Assembly: GCF_900143515.1 (NCBI RefSeq)
Contig: NZ_FSQT01000001.1
Span: forward strand, 124,001-188,000
Source: Micromonospora cremea
GTDB lineage: Bacteria > Actinomycetota > Actinomycetes > Mycobacteriales > Micromonosporaceae
Reading direction: 5' to 3'
DNA: 64,000 nucleotides
A program made the translations under genes and the position numbers. The notes under the pieces were generated by a model. It was not told the DNA's origin. It made no database searches and saw only the letters and a program-made list of their open reading frames with translations. How positions within the stretch are numbered: the first letter of the stretch is position 1; each line of letters opens with the position of its first letter. Positions 1 through 9,100 of this stretch are shown here, one piece after another.

Positions 1-191
1 ATCCGACGACCCAGAAGCAGTGGGACAGCTACGGGCCGGACGGCCAGGCGGCGCTCGTCTCGCGGATCGCGACCCGGCGGACCGGAATCCCCGAGGACAT
101 CGCGCGCGGTGCCCTCTTCTTCGTCGACCCCGACGCGGGATGGGTCAGTGGGCAGACCCTGTCCATCGACGGCGGCCACTCGCTCTTCTGA
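1..191 (+). CDS. SDR family oxidoreductase, C-terminal part
   Basis: This is the last ~62 codons of a gene that begins before the window (reading frame starts at base 3, TGA at 189-191). The tail GWVSGQTLSIDGGHS is the classic C-terminus of short-chain dehydrogenase/reductases (glucose/ribitol dehydrogenase type), preceded by the usual RRTGIPEDIARGALFF segment. The Rossmann and catalytic YxxxK parts lie outside the window, so the substrate cannot be judged. Only 9 bases separate it from the next gene, so it is probably the upstream member of the operon that follows. Confidence 0.85.
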   Translation, partial: PTTQKQWDSYGPDGQAALVSRIATRRTGIPEDIARGALFFVDPDAGWVSGQTLSIDGGHSLF

Positions 192-200
192 GGAGGACCG

Positions 201-1892
201 ATGACGACACCGAACGACGACGCCGTCCTCCTGCGCGAGCTAGGGGAGCGCTACTTCCGGACTCAGCACACCTACGACCCGTGGAACGCCTCGCTGCTCG
301 GCCTGACCGAGTACGACCCGCTCGTCGGTGACGTGCGGGTCGAGGCCGGGGAGCGCGCAGCTGACGACCTCGCCGCCGTTCGGCGGCGCGCCGAATCCAT
401 CGATCCCGTCCGCCTCACGCCCGCCGACCGGGTGGACCGTGACGTCCTCATCCACCTCGCGGGCGGTGCCGAGAACGACATCCGGGACGCGCTGTGGGCG
501 GCGAACATCTCGGCCAAGAGCTACGTGAGCCGGCAGGGACTGGTCTTCCAGACCATCCCGATCATGAGCACCGAGAACGAGGCCGGACGCGCCGCCTACC
601 TGGCCCGGCTCGACGGTCTGGCCGGCCTGTTCGCCGGCCTCGCCGAGCGCTACCGGGAGGAGCTGGCGCGTGGCCGGACGCCGACCCGCGTCGGTGTGCG
701 GCACGCGATGGACCAGCTGAACGGGTACCTCGCGCTGCCTGTCGACGGTGATGTCCTGCTCGGGCCGGCCGCCGGCACCGGCTGCTACGACCAGGCCCGC
801 GAGATCGTGCGGTCGCGGGTCCGCCCGGCCATGGCCCGCCTCGCCGAAGCGTTGGGCCGGGACATCCTGCCGCACGCCCGCCCCGACGACCGGGCAGGGA
901 TCAGCCACGTGCCCGGGGGCCGGGAAGCCTACGCGCGCGCCGTGGCCCGGCACACGACGACCGACCTGTCCCCGGAAGAGGTCCACCAGATCGGCCACGA
1001 CGCGCTGGCCGAGCTGCAGAGCCAGTGGCGGACCGTCGGCGAGCGGGCGCTCGGCACGTCCGACTTCCCCGAGATCGTGCGTCGGCTCCGAACGGACCCT
1101 GCGCTCCGCTTCTCGACCAGCGACGAGATCGTCGCGGTGGCCCGGGAGGCGCTCGAACGGGCGACGGAGGCCCTGGGGCGCTACTACGAGGGTCCCGCAG
1201 TCGGCCCGTGCGAGATCGTCGAGATCAACGCCGTGGAGGCCGAGCACGCCTCAATGGCCTACTACCGCCCCCCCTCGGACGACGGCAGCAGGCCCGGTGC
1301 CCACTGCCTGCTGACGGCGGACCCGACGCAGCGCTTCCGCTACGAGTACGAGTCCCTGGCCTTCCACGAGTCGGTCCCGGGCCACCACCTCCAGTTGTCG
1401 CACTGCCAGCAGCTGGACATTCCCCGCTACCGCCGGCATCTCGACGTCGAGGCGTGCAGCTTCAACGAGGGTTGGGGCCTGTACAGCGAGGTCCTCGCCG
1501 AGGAACTCGGGCTCTACACGAGCGACCTGGACATCCTCGGTCGGCTGTCCTTCACGGCCCTGCGCGCGTGCCGTCTCGTCGTCGACACTGGCATGCACCA
1601 CCTGGGCTGGTCGCGGGAGCGGGCCGTGGCGTTCATGCGCGAGAACACGGCCACGACCGAATCCAACATCCGCAACGAGGTGGACCGCTACATAGCGTGG
1701 CCGGGCCAGGCGCTGGCCTACATGGTCGGCCAGCGGGAGATCCTGCGCCTGCGCGAGGCCACGCGTAAGCGGCTCGGACCCCGCTTCTCGCTGCCGGAAT
1801 TCCACCGCCGCGTCCTCGAGCACGGCGCGGTCCCGCTCGCCGTCCTGGCCGACAACGTGCACGTGTGGGAACCGACACCGACTGTTCACTGA
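201..1892 (+). CDS. DUF885 family protein (putative zinc metallopeptidase)
   Basis: This 563-residue protein has full length for the DUF885 family, which is distantly related to M3/M32-type zinc peptidases. The HExxxGHH motif (HESVPGHH, residues ~389-396) would supply two zinc ligands and the catalytic glutamate, and the downstream FNEGWGLYSE segment a further glutamate ligand. No signal peptide is seen, so it is probably cytoplasmic. The ATG at 201 follows an AGGAGG ribosome site at 191-196. It is followed within 14 bases by a hydrolase gene and sits among other peptidases. A role in trimming a peptide or amide substrate of this operon is inference; few DUF885 members have been characterised. 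Confidence 0.85.
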   Translation: MTTPNDDAVLLRELGERYFRTQHTYDPWNASLLGLTEYDPLVGDVRVEAGERAADDLAAVRRRAESIDPVRLTPADRVDRDVLIHLAGGAENDIRDALWAANISAKSYVSRQGLVFQTIPIMSTENEAGRAAYLARLDGLAGLFAGLAERYREELARGRTPTRVGVRHAMDQLNGYLALPVDGDVLLGPAAGTGCYDQAREIVRSRVRPAMARLAEALGRDILPHARPDDRAGISHVPGGREAYARAVARHTTTDLSPEEVHQIGHDALAELQSQWRTVGERALGTSDFPEIVRRLRTDPALRFSTSDEIVAVAREALERATEALGRYYEGPAVGPCEIVEINAVEAEHASMAYYRPPSDDGSRPGAHCLLTADPTQRFRYEYESLAFHESVPGHHLQLSHCQQLDIPRYRRHLDVEACSFNEGWGLYSEVLAEELGLYTSDLDILGRLSFTALRACRLVVDTGMHHLGWSRERAVAFMRENTATTESNIRNEVDRYIAWPGQALAYMVGQREILRLREATRKRLGPRFSLPEFHRRVLEHGAVPLAVLADNVHVWEPTPTVH

Positions 1893-1906
1893 CACCAGGA
1901 GAAGCC

Positions 1907-2758
1907 ATGGAACTGACGATTAACGGGTGCCGCCTCACGGTCGAGGACCTCGGCCCCAGGGACGCACCACTGATCATCGCCCATCACGGCGGGGGCGGCA
2001 TCGGGTCGCTCAAGGAGCCGCGGGACACCTTCGGCCCGCTGTCCGACGAGTACCGCGTCATCGTGTTCGATGCTCGCGGGTGCGGTACGAGCGAAGCCTT
2101 GCCGCCCTACTCGCACCAGCAGTGGGCCGCCGATGTGGACGCGCTGCGCGAGTGGGCCGGAGCCGAGAAGGTCACGGTCGCGGGCGGGTCGTACGGCGGC
2201 TTCATCGCAATGGAGTACGCCCTCGCGTACCCCGACCGGATCCAGGCGCTCATGCTGCGGGACACGGCGGCTGACGGCACGAACCTTGAGACCGCCTTCG
2301 AGAACGCGCGGAACCAGAACCGCATCGAGATCAAGTGGGACAACTTCAACCGCTACTGGACCGGCCAGATCCGCGACGACGCTGACCTCAAACAGTGCTG
2401 GAGCGAGATGATCGGGCTCTACGACCACGACTACGACCCGGAGCGCTCGGCCCGCGCTGTGGAGGAGGGCACCTACCGGCACGAGGCCCACAACTGGTGC
2501 TTCCAGCACAACTGGGGCAACTACGACCTGAAGGACCGGCTCGGGTCCATCACGGTGCCAGTACTGGTCACCGTGGGACGCCATGACTGGGTCACCCCGG
2601 TCAGCTGCTCGGAGACGATCACCAAACTGGTGCCGAACGCCGAGCTTGTGATCTTCGAGAAGTCCGGGCACTCGCCGCAGAAGGAGGAGCGCGAGCTCTT
2701 CCAGCAGGTCATCCGCGGCTTCATTCACCGTGCCGTGCCGCTGGCGGCAAGCGCATGA
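1907..2758 (+). CDS. alpha/beta hydrolase (proline iminopeptidase-like)
   Basis: This 283-residue alpha/beta-fold hydrolase has an oxyanion-hole HGGGG at residues 27-31, the nucleophile elbow GGSYGG with Ser95, a probable acidic residue in VGRHDWVTP and the catalytic histidine in KSGHSPQKE near the C-terminus. HGGGG plus GGSYGG resembles proline iminopeptidase and related amidases/esterases (S33). I chose ATG 1907, which has AGGAGA six bases upstream. An in-frame start at 1865 would overlap the DUF885 gene needlessly. It overlaps the next gene by ATGA, so translation is coupled. The exact substrate is unknown. Confidence 0.85.
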   Translation: MELTINGCRLTVEDLGPRDAPLIIAHHGGGGIGSLKEPRDTFGPLSDEYRVIVFDARGCGTSEALPPYSHQQWAADVDALREWAGAEKVTVAGGSYGGFIAMEYALAYPDRIQALMLRDTAADGTNLETAFENARNQNRIEIKWDNFNRYWTGQIRDDADLKQCWSEMIGLYDHDYDPERSARAVEEGTYRHEAHNWCFQHNWGNYDLKDRLGSITVPVLVTVGRHDWVTPVSCSETITKLVPNAELVIFEKSGHSPQKEERELFQQVIRGFIHRAVPLAASA

Positions 2759-3738
2759 GGTACGTCTTCATCGGCGGTGGGGCCATCGGTGGCACGCTCG
2801 CCGCGCACATGATACGAGCGGGTCACGACGTCCTGATCTGTGACGCCGACGTCGCGCATGTCGAGGCGATCCGTGCCAACGGGCTGCACATCGAGGGCCC
2901 GGTGAACGAGTTCACCGTCGACGTCCCCGCCGTCACTCCGGCCGAGCTGCCAGACCGGATCGACCGCGCCCTCGTCGCGGTCAAGAGCCTGCACACCGCG
3001 GAGGCCGCCGCGCTGCTCACGGACCGGCTGACCCCCGAGGGCCTCGTCCTCAGCGTCCAGAACGGGCTGACCGCGGACCACCTGATCCGGGCGGTCGGAC
3101 GGGCCCGGGTCCTGTCGAGCTTCGTCAACTTCGGTGCGGACGTCATGGCCCCCGGGCGGATCATGCAGGGCAACATCGGCACCTTCCGGGTCGGCGAGCT
3201 CGACCCCGGGCCGATCACCGACCGGGTGCGCGAGTTCGTATCCATCCTCCCGTACGCCGAGGCCACCGAGAACGTGCTCGGGTACCTGTGGGGCAAGGAG
3301 GCGTACGGCGCGATGCTCTGGGCCGGCGCCGTGTCGGACCTGTCCATCGCCGACAGCCTCGAGGATCCGCGGTACCGACCGCTCATGCTGGCCGTCGCGC
3401 GCGAGGTCCTCGCCCAGGTGCCGGTTCCGGTGGAGAGCTTCGACGGGTTCGTCCCGGACGACCTCGAGGGCTCGCTGAACCGGCTGGTCGAGTTCAACCG
3501 GAAGAGCGCGAAGAGCCACAGCGGCATCTACCGCGACCTGGTCGTCCGCAAGCGGAAGACCGAGATCGACGAGATGCTCCGCGACCTCGACGGCCCGATC
3601 TTCCACAAGATCGGCGAGCTGATCCACGACATCGAACAGGGGCGGCGCGTCTGCGAGGTGGCGAACCTCGACGAACTGGCGGCCTACGTCGCCGACCTCC
3701 AGAAGGCCGACCAGACACCGGAAGGACCCCGACCGTGA
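2755..3738 (+). CDS. ketopantoate reductase (PanE/ApbA) family oxidoreductase
   Basis: This 327-residue NADP-dependent oxidoreductase begins with a Rossmann nucleotide-binding loop GGGAIGG (residues 7-13), followed by the alternating beta-alpha pattern and the VAVKSLHT segment typical of PanE/ApbA proteins. The family reduces 2-oxo acids such as ketopantoate to 2-hydroxy acids. Its position inside a catabolic operon with no pantothenate gene suggests a paralogue acting on another branched 2-oxo acid, which is inference. The start overlaps the upstream stop (ATGA) and the end overlaps the next gene (GTGA). Confidence 0.85.
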   Translation: MRYVFIGGGAIGGTLAAHMIRAGHDVLICDADVAHVEAIRANGLHIEGPVNEFTVDVPAVTPAELPDRIDRALVAVKSLHTAEAAALLTDRLTPEGLVLSVQNGLTADHLIRAVGRARVLSSFVNFGADVMAPGRIMQGNIGTFRVGELDPGPITDRVREFVSILPYAEATENVLGYLWGKEAYGAMLWAGAVSDLSIADSLEDPRYRPLMLAVAREVLAQVPVPVESFDGFVPDDLEGSLNRLVEFNRKSAKSHSGIYRDLVVRKRKTEIDEMLRDLDGPIFHKIGELIHDIEQGRRVCEVANLDELAAYVADLQKADQTPEGPRP

Positions 3739-4445
3739 GGCTGCACGACCGCAACTGGATGCAGATCCGCGACTACCTCAAGCACGACGACCGAGTGGTC
3801 CTGCCGATCGGCTCCACCGAGCAGCACGGCTACCTCTCCCTCGGGACGGACGCGATTCTCGCCGAACGGGTCGCCGTCGAGGCGGCCGAGCCGCTCGGCA
3901 TCCCGGTGCTGCCCGCCCTGCCGTTCGGGATGACGCCCTATCTCGCCGCGTACCCGGGCAGCATGACCCTGCGGATGAGCACCTACATCGAGGTCATCCG
4001 CGATCTGCTCGACTGCCTTCACCTGCAGGGGTTCCGCCGGATCGCCATCGTCAACGGCCACGGCGGGAACAGCCCGGTGACCGGCCTGGTCCGCGAGTGG
4101 CTCGCCGAGCCGCGCGAGGAGCGCGTCGAGGTGCTCTTCCACAACTGGTGGAACGCGCCCCGGACCGCCGCAACCGCCTCGCAGTTCGACCCGGACCAGA
4201 TGCACGGCGCGTGGGTGGAGAACTTCCCGTGGACGCGGTTGGTCGGGGTGGAGATCCCGACCGAGCCGATCCCCGTCCTCGACCGCGAGCTGCTCGGCCG
4301 GCTCTCCCGGGACGAGATGCTCCAGATCGCGCCGGACGGCAGCCACGGCGGGCCGTACCAGCGCTCCGACGAGGACATGGCGGTCGTCTGGGCGGCCGGC
4401 GTGGCGGAGGTCCGTGAGCAGCTCGAGAACGGGTGGCTCAAGTGA
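3735..4445 (+). CDS. creatininase family amidohydrolase
   Basis: This 236-residue protein of the creatininase/MftE family hydrolyses amide or lactam bonds using two divalent metals. The diagnostic segments are present: PIGSTEQHG near residue 25, LGTDAILAERV (metal-binding Asp and family Arg) and NGHGGN around residue 100. The fourth block, usually HAGExETS, reads HGAWVENFPWT here, so the glutamate is kept but its surroundings differ, which may mean a different substrate. The GTG start at 3735 overlaps the previous TGA. It is probably cytoplasmic and is coupled with peptidases on both sides. Confidence 0.88.
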   Translation: MRLHDRNWMQIRDYLKHDDRVVLPIGSTEQHGYLSLGTDAILAERVAVEAAEPLGIPVLPALPFGMTPYLAAYPGSMTLRMSTYIEVIRDLLDCLHLQGFRRIAIVNGHGGNSPVTGLVREWLAEPREERVEVLFHNWWNAPRTAATASQFDPDQMHGAWVENFPWTRLVGVEIPTEPIPVLDRELLGRLSRDEMLQIAPDGSHGGPYQRSDEDMAVVWAAGVAEVREQLENGWLK

Positions 4446-5818
4446 CCGCGATCGTCACCTCCGGCCGGCTCACCTTCCCCGACGCCCGTGACCTTCTTCC
4501 CGAGCTGGCCGGGTACATCAGTATCCCGAGCGTCAGCCGCGACAGCGACCCGCAGGTGATGCGCCGGGCCGCCGAGTGGCTCCGCGACCAGCTCGGCTTC
4601 GCCGGTGCGCGCCTCGATGAGACGGCTGGCAACCCCATCGTCCGCGCCGACTGGCTCGGCGTCCCCGGGGCGCCGACGATCCTCGTCTACGGGCACTACG
4701 ACGTCCAGCCGCCCGGCAGCCTCGCGGAGTGGAACAGCCCGCCGTTCGAGATGACGACCGACGGCGACGTCATCCGGGGCCGCGGCGTCACCGACGACAA
4801 GGGGCCGGTCTTTATCGTCCTCAAGCTGGCGCAGGCGTTCCTGGCCCAAGAGGGCGGGCTGCCGCTCAACGTTAAGTTCCTCTTCGAGGGCGAGGAGGAG
4901 ATCGGCAGCCCCAACCTCGCCGACTACCTTCGGGCACACGCCGACGAGCTGGCGGCCGACCTGGTCGTCTCCGCGGACGGGGCGATGTGGCGCCCCACCG
5001 AACCGTCGGTGTCGGTGGCCTCGAAGGGCCTGGTGTCCCTGTCCGTCGTCGTGGAAGGGGCGGCCACCGACCTGCACTCGGGCCGCTTCGGCGGCACGGT
5101 CGCGAACCCGGTGCACCAGCTCGCCGCGCTGCTGGCGAGCCTGCACGACGCCGACGGCCGGGTGGCGGTCGACGGGTTCTACGAGGGCGTTCACGAGCTG
5201 AGCGACGCGCGCAAGGCGGAGATCGAGGCGGTGGCCTTCGACGAGGAGGCGTACCGGACCGACCTCGGGGTCCCGGCGCTGTTCGGGGAGGCGGGGCTGA
5301 GCACCCTAGAGCGGCTGTGGGAACGGCCGACCCTGGAGGTCAACGGCGTCGAGGCGGGTGGGAAGTACACGGTGATCCCGCGCCGGGCCGTCGCGCACCT
5401 CTCCTGCCGGCTCGTCCACGAGCAGTGCCCCGATGCGGTCTTCGAGGCCATCGACCGTCACCTCCGGGAGCGGGCGCACCCGGCGGTTACCGTGACGGTT
5501 CACCCGGACCCCGGAGGCGTCCCGGCCTACCGGGTCGACGGGGACCACCCATCCATCGTCTGCGCCGTCGCCGCCCTGGCCGAGGTCTACCCGGGCCAGG
5601 AGGTCCTCCGGGCCGTCATCGCCGGGACTCTGCCGGCGACGGCGTTGTTCGAGGAGGTGCTGGACGCGAAGACCCTCTTCTTCTCGTTCTCCACCGCGGA
5701 CGAGAAGCTGCACGCACCGAACGAGTTCCTGCGGATCCGCCGGATCGACGAGGGCCTGCGCGCCTGGGAGGTCCTCTGGCGCGAGCTGGCCCGGGCGCTG
5801 CCCCGAGGTGCGTCATGA
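4442..5818 (+). CDS. M20 family dipeptidase/metallopeptidase
   Basis: This ~458-residue M20 (ArgE/DapE/carnosinase-like) peptidase carries the complete binuclear zinc site: GHYDVQP (first His and Asp), RGVTDDKG (bridging Asp), FEGEEEIGSP (catalytic Glu and ligand), SADGAMW (Asp) and a C-terminal His in DEKLHAPNE. A dimerisation lid domain lies between about residues 200 and 320. It resembles the dipeptidase branch of the family. Two GTG starts are possible, 4433 and 4442. I prefer 4442 because it gives the GTGA overlap used throughout this operon. It ends in an ATGA overlap with the M19 gene. Removal of an N-terminal or acyl residue from a small peptide is inferred. Confidence 0.88.
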   Translation: MTAIVTSGRLTFPDARDLLPELAGYISIPSVSRDSDPQVMRRAAEWLRDQLGFAGARLDETAGNPIVRADWLGVPGAPTILVYGHYDVQPPGSLAEWNSPPFEMTTDGDVIRGRGVTDDKGPVFIVLKLAQAFLAQEGGLPLNVKFLFEGEEEIGSPNLADYLRAHADELAADLVVSADGAMWRPTEPSVSVASKGLVSLSVVVEGAATDLHSGRFGGTVANPVHQLAALLASLHDADGRVAVDGFYEGVHELSDARKAEIEAVAFDEEAYRTDLGVPALFGEAGLSTLERLWERPTLEVNGVEAGGKYTVIPRRAVAHLSCRLVHEQCPDAVFEAIDRHLRERAHPAVTVTVHPDPGGVPAYRVDGDHPSIVCAVAALAEVYPGQEVLRAVIAGTLPATALFEEVLDAKTLFFSFSTADEKLHAPNEFLRIRRIDEGLRAWEVLWRELARALPRGAS

Positions 5819-6993
5819 GCGATCCGTACGTCGCCTATTCCTACCTCGACGAACCGCCATGGCGCGGCGAACTCGCGCCGGAGGCCGGCCGGGTTCCGGC
5901 CTACCGGCACGGCCAGCCTGAGCCGGTCGTCGAGCGCGCGGAGCGGCTGTTGCGCGACCACGTGACGATCAGCCTGCACGACCACCCGGTGCGCTTCCCG
6001 GCCGACATGGCAGACACCCCGGCCTACAACCGGACCGGTCGCCAGCACACCGCCTACGCGGGCCTGCTCACGTCTGGGCTCACCGCGGTGTTCGACAACA
6101 TGATGGACGGGACGGCGTGCGTCACCGGGTCGGCGCCGTGGCAGTGGGACGACGTCGTCACCGACCTCGGGATGCGCCAGGCCGACCTCGCGCAGCAGGA
6201 CCTGGTCACGGTGGTGCGCCGGCTCCGGGACATCGACGACGCACACGAGCAGGGCCGGGTCGGTCTGGTCTTCGGCCTGGAGGCGGCGACGCCCATCGGC
6301 AACGAAGTCGACAAGCTGGACGTCCTCTACGGCCTCGGCGTGCGGCAGATCGGCATCGCCTACTCGGACTCGAACGCCCTCGGGTCGGGGTTGAACGAAC
6401 GGGTCGACGGCGGCCTGACGCTCCTGGGCCAGCGCGCCGTCCGGCGGATGAACCAGCTGGGCCTAGCCATCGACATCTCCCACTCCGGGGACCAGACCGG
6501 CATCGACACCTGCCGGGCGTCCGACGCGCCCGTGCTCATGACGCACGCCGGGGCGCGCGCGCTGTGGGACATTCCCCGGCTCAAGGGCGACGACGTGCTG
6601 CGAGCCGTCGCCGACACCGGCGGTGTCATCGGGATCTCGGCGGCACCGCACACCACCTGCTCGACGGCGCACCCCAGGCACACCATCGAGTCCGTCCTGG
6701 ACCACTTCAACTACTGCGTCGACCTTGTGGGCATCGATCACGTCGCCTTCGGCCCGGACACGCTCTACGGCGACCACGTCGGGCTCCACACCACCTTTGC
6801 GCACCTGTTGCGGACCGGCGCGGCGAGCCCGCCGCCGCACGAGAAGGTGCCCTATGTGGATGGTCTCGAGAACCCTTCCGAGTGCTTTCACAACCTTACC
6901 GTGTGCCTCGTTCGGGACGGGCACTCCGATGAGGACATCCGCAAGGTCCTCGGCGGCAACATCATGCGGGCGCTCGGCGAGATCTGGCACTGA
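5815..6993 (+). CDS. membrane dipeptidase family (peptidase M19)
   Basis: This 392-residue TIM-barrel amidohydrolase belongs to the renal dipeptidase (M19) family. Visible metal or active-site elements are LHDHPV (residues ~48-53), FGLEAA (bridging Glu), DISHSG and THAGAR (two His) and FGPDTLYGDH (Asp). Despite the family name there is no signal peptide or membrane segment, as is usual for bacterial members. M19 enzymes cleave dipeptides, including D-residue and some beta-lactam substrates. ATG 5815 overlaps the M20 stop by four bases. The longer frame opening far upstream is only the +1 shadow of the M20 gene. Confidence 0.88.
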   Translation: MSDPYVAYSYLDEPPWRGELAPEAGRVPAYRHGQPEPVVERAERLLRDHVTISLHDHPVRFPADMADTPAYNRTGRQHTAYAGLLTSGLTAVFDNMMDGTACVTGSAPWQWDDVVTDLGMRQADLAQQDLVTVVRRLRDIDDAHEQGRVGLVFGLEAATPIGNEVDKLDVLYGLGVRQIGIAYSDSNALGSGLNERVDGGLTLLGQRAVRRMNQLGLAIDISHSGDQTGIDTCRASDAPVLMTHAGARALWDIPRLKGDDVLRAVADTGGVIGISAAPHTTCSTAHPRHTIESVLDHFNYCVDLVGIDHVAFGPDTLYGDHVGLHTTFAHLLRTGAASPPPHEKVPYVDGLENPSECFHNLTVCLVRDGHSDEDIRKVLGGNIMRALGEIWH

Positions 6994-7007
6994 AGGAGAG
7001 ATAGGTC

Positions 7008-8213
7008 GTGACGCTGCCCCTGTCGGGTGTGCGCATCCTCGCGATCGAGCAGTACGGCGCCGGCCCCTTCGGGAGCTCGCACCTGGCTGATCTCGGCGCG
7101 GAGGTGATCAAGATCGAGGACCCCGGGAGCGGCGGCGACGTCGGGCGGACGGTCCCGCCGTACGCCGAGGACGAGGACTCGCTGTTCTTTGAGGCCTTCA
7201 ACCGCGGCAAGAAGTCGATCTCCCTTGACCTCGCGGCTCCGTCCGGTCGCGCGGTCTTCGAGGAGCTGGTGCGGGTCAGCGACGCGGTCTATTCGAACCT
7301 GCGCGGCGATGTCCCCGAGAAGATCGGGATCACCTACGCCCAACTGGCCGCGGTCAACCCGAAGATCGTCTGCTGCTCGCTCAGCGGGTACGGCATGACC
7401 GGGCCGCGGCGCAACGATCCAGGCTACGACTACGTGGTTCAGGCGCTGACGGGGTGGATGGACCTCACCGGGGAGCCGGACGGTCCGCCGACGAAGTCCG
7501 GCCTGTCGCTCGTCGACTTCTCCGCCGGCTACGTCGCCGCCCTCGCCCTCGTCTCCGGCATCCTCGCCGCGCGGCGCGACGGCGTGGGGATGGACTGTGA
7601 CGTCAGCCTCTTCGACACGGCGATGGCCATGCTGACCTACCCCGGGGTCTGGCACCTCAACGCCGGCTTCGAGCCCAGGCGCACCCGCCATTCGGCCCAT
7701 CCGTCGATCATTCCCTTCCAGGCCTTCGAGACGGCCGACGGATGGATCGTCGTCGCCGCGCCGAAGGAGAAGTTCTGGCGCCGGTTCACGGAGGTCATCG
7801 AGCGGCCGGACCTCGCGACCGACCGGCGGTTCGCCACGCTCGCCGACCGGCAGCGCAACGCCGCCGCGCTGCTGCCGATCCTCGAGGAGACCATGCGGCT
7901 GCGGACGAGCGCCGACTGGGACGAGCGGCTGCGCGCCGCCGCCGTGCCCAGCGGCCAGGTTCGCAGCGTCGCCGAGGCGTTCGAGGATCCGCAGGCGGTC
8001 GCCCGCGGGCTGGTTGTGGAGGCCGACCATCCCCGGTACGGCACGGTCCGCACGATCGCCTCGCCGGTGCGGGTCGGCTCCGCTGCGGCCACCCCCCGGC
8101 GGGCTCCGCGCCGAGGCGAGCACACCGAGGACGTCGTGACCGACCTGCTCGGCTACTCCTCGGACGACATCGAGCGGGCGCGCCGCGACGGTGCCTTCGG
8201 ACGGGGGCTCTGA
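7008..8213 (+). CDS. CaiB/BaiF (class III) CoA-transferase, candidate mesaconate CoA-transferase
   Basis: This 401-residue family III CoA-transferase has the N-terminal LSGVRILAIEQYGAGP signature, EVIKIEDPGSGGDVGR and the loop SLVDFSAGY, whose Asp170 matches the catalytic aspartate of formyl-CoA transferase. The family moves CoA between carboxylic acids through an acyl-aspartyl anhydride. The GTG at 7008 has AAGGAGAG upstream (6993-7000). Because it precedes a MaoC-like hydratase and methylaspartate ammonia-lyase, mesaconate or a mesaconyl-C1/C4-CoA isomer is the best candidate substrate. That assignment comes from context, not from specificity residues. Confidence 0.88.
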   Translation: MTLPLSGVRILAIEQYGAGPFGSSHLADLGAEVIKIEDPGSGGDVGRTVPPYAEDEDSLFFEAFNRGKKSISLDLAAPSGRAVFEELVRVSDAVYSNLRGDVPEKIGITYAQLAAVNPKIVCCSLSGYGMTGPRRNDPGYDYVVQALTGWMDLTGEPDGPPTKSGLSLVDFSAGYVAALALVSGILAARRDGVGMDCDVSLFDTAMAMLTYPGVWHLNAGFEPRRTRHSAHPSIIPFQAFETADGWIVVAAPKEKFWRRFTEVIERPDLATDRRFATLADRQRNAAALLPILEETMRLRTSADWDERLRAAAVPSGQVRSVAEAFEDPQAVARGLVVEADHPRYGTVRTIASPVRVGSAAATPRRAPRRGEHTEDVVTDLLGYSSDDIERARRDGAFGRGL

Positions 8214-9100
8214 TGAGTGGCGGGCACACACCGACGCCGGAGGCCGTCGAGGAGCCGGACCGGTCCTGGCTCGAGGAGCCCTCGGTCGTGCACGGCGCCT
8301 GGCAGGCCAGCGTCGAGCGTGCCGAGGACGTCCTTAGCCCGACGGCGGTCACCAACCTCCATCACCTGCTCGACCGTGCCGGGGACCCGCCGCAGGCCAT
8401 TCCGGTCATGTGGCACCTCGTTGCCTTCACCCCGCGCTGCCCCCAGGCCGAACTCTCCCCGGACGGTCACCCGTGGACCGGCTCGTTCCTGCCGCCCATG
8501 GCCGCCCGGCAGCGGATGTTCGCGGGCAGCCGGGTCCGCCGCCAAGGGGTCCTCAGGTCCGGCGACGTGCTGGAACAGGTCTCGCGGGTCACCTCGGTCG
8601 ACGTCAAGCACGGGCGCGCTGGCGAACTCGTCTTCGTCGGTGTCCGGCATCTCCTGACCGGGCCCAGCGGCTGGATCTGCCAGGACGACACGATCGTCTA
8701 CCGGGAGCCGGCCCCCTTGCGCACGCCGCCGCCGGCGGACGAGCCCGGCCCGTGGACCATGACGAAGGTCGTGGATCCCGTGCTCCTCTTCCGCTACTCG
8801 GCGATCACCTACAACGCCCATCGGATCCACTACGACCGTTCGTACGCCTGTGACGTCGAGGGGTACCCGGGCCTCGTCGTTCACGGCCCGCTCCAGGCCA
8901 CCCTGCTCGCCGACCTCGCCGGTCGGCATGTCCCCGAGCACCTCATCGCCGACTTCAGCTTCCGGGCCACGGCTCCCGCCTTCGACACGGCGGACTTCGA
9001 GATGACCGGCCGGCCGATCGCCGGCGGCGTGGAGCTGACCGGCCGAAGCGGCGGAGCCGTCACCATGCGGGCGACGGCACGACTGAAGGAAGACACGTGA
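8213..9100 (+). CDS. MaoC-like dehydratase / mesaconyl-CoA hydratase-like protein
   Basis: This 295-residue double-hotdog protein resembles fungal HTD2 and mesaconyl-C4-CoA hydratase (Meh). The first half has the WTGSFLPPMAARQRMFAGS block of FAS1-like dehydratases, followed by GDVLEQVSRV. The second half has LLFRYSAITYNAHRIHYD with the hydratase His/Asp pair, and GYPGLVVHGPLQATLLADL. It would add water to an enoyl-CoA such as mesaconyl-CoA, giving citramalyl-CoA or methylmalyl-CoA. It starts one base into the preceding stop (TGATG) and ends in a GTGA overlap with the ammonia-lyase gene, which ties its function to methylaspartate breakdown. Confidence 0.82.
   Translation: MSGGHTPTPEAVEEPDRSWLEEPSVVHGAWQASVERAEDVLSPTAVTNLHHLLDRAGDPPQAIPVMWHLVAFTPRCPQAELSPDGHPWTGSFLPPMAARQRMFAGSRVRRQGVLRSGDVLEQVSRVTSVDVKHGRAGELVFVGVRHLLTGPSGWICQDDTIVYREPAPLRTPPPADEPGPWTMTKVVDPVLLFRYSAITYNAHRIHYDRSYACDVEGYPGLVVHGPLQATLLADLAGRHVPEHLIADFSFRATAPAFDTADFEMTGRPIAGGVELTGRSGGAVTMRATARLKEDT

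Noticed and set aside
4987..5814. N-terminal extension of the M19 peptidase frame
   Set aside because: This part is the +1 frame of the M20 gene; the ATG at 5815 with an ATGA overlap gives the normal family length.
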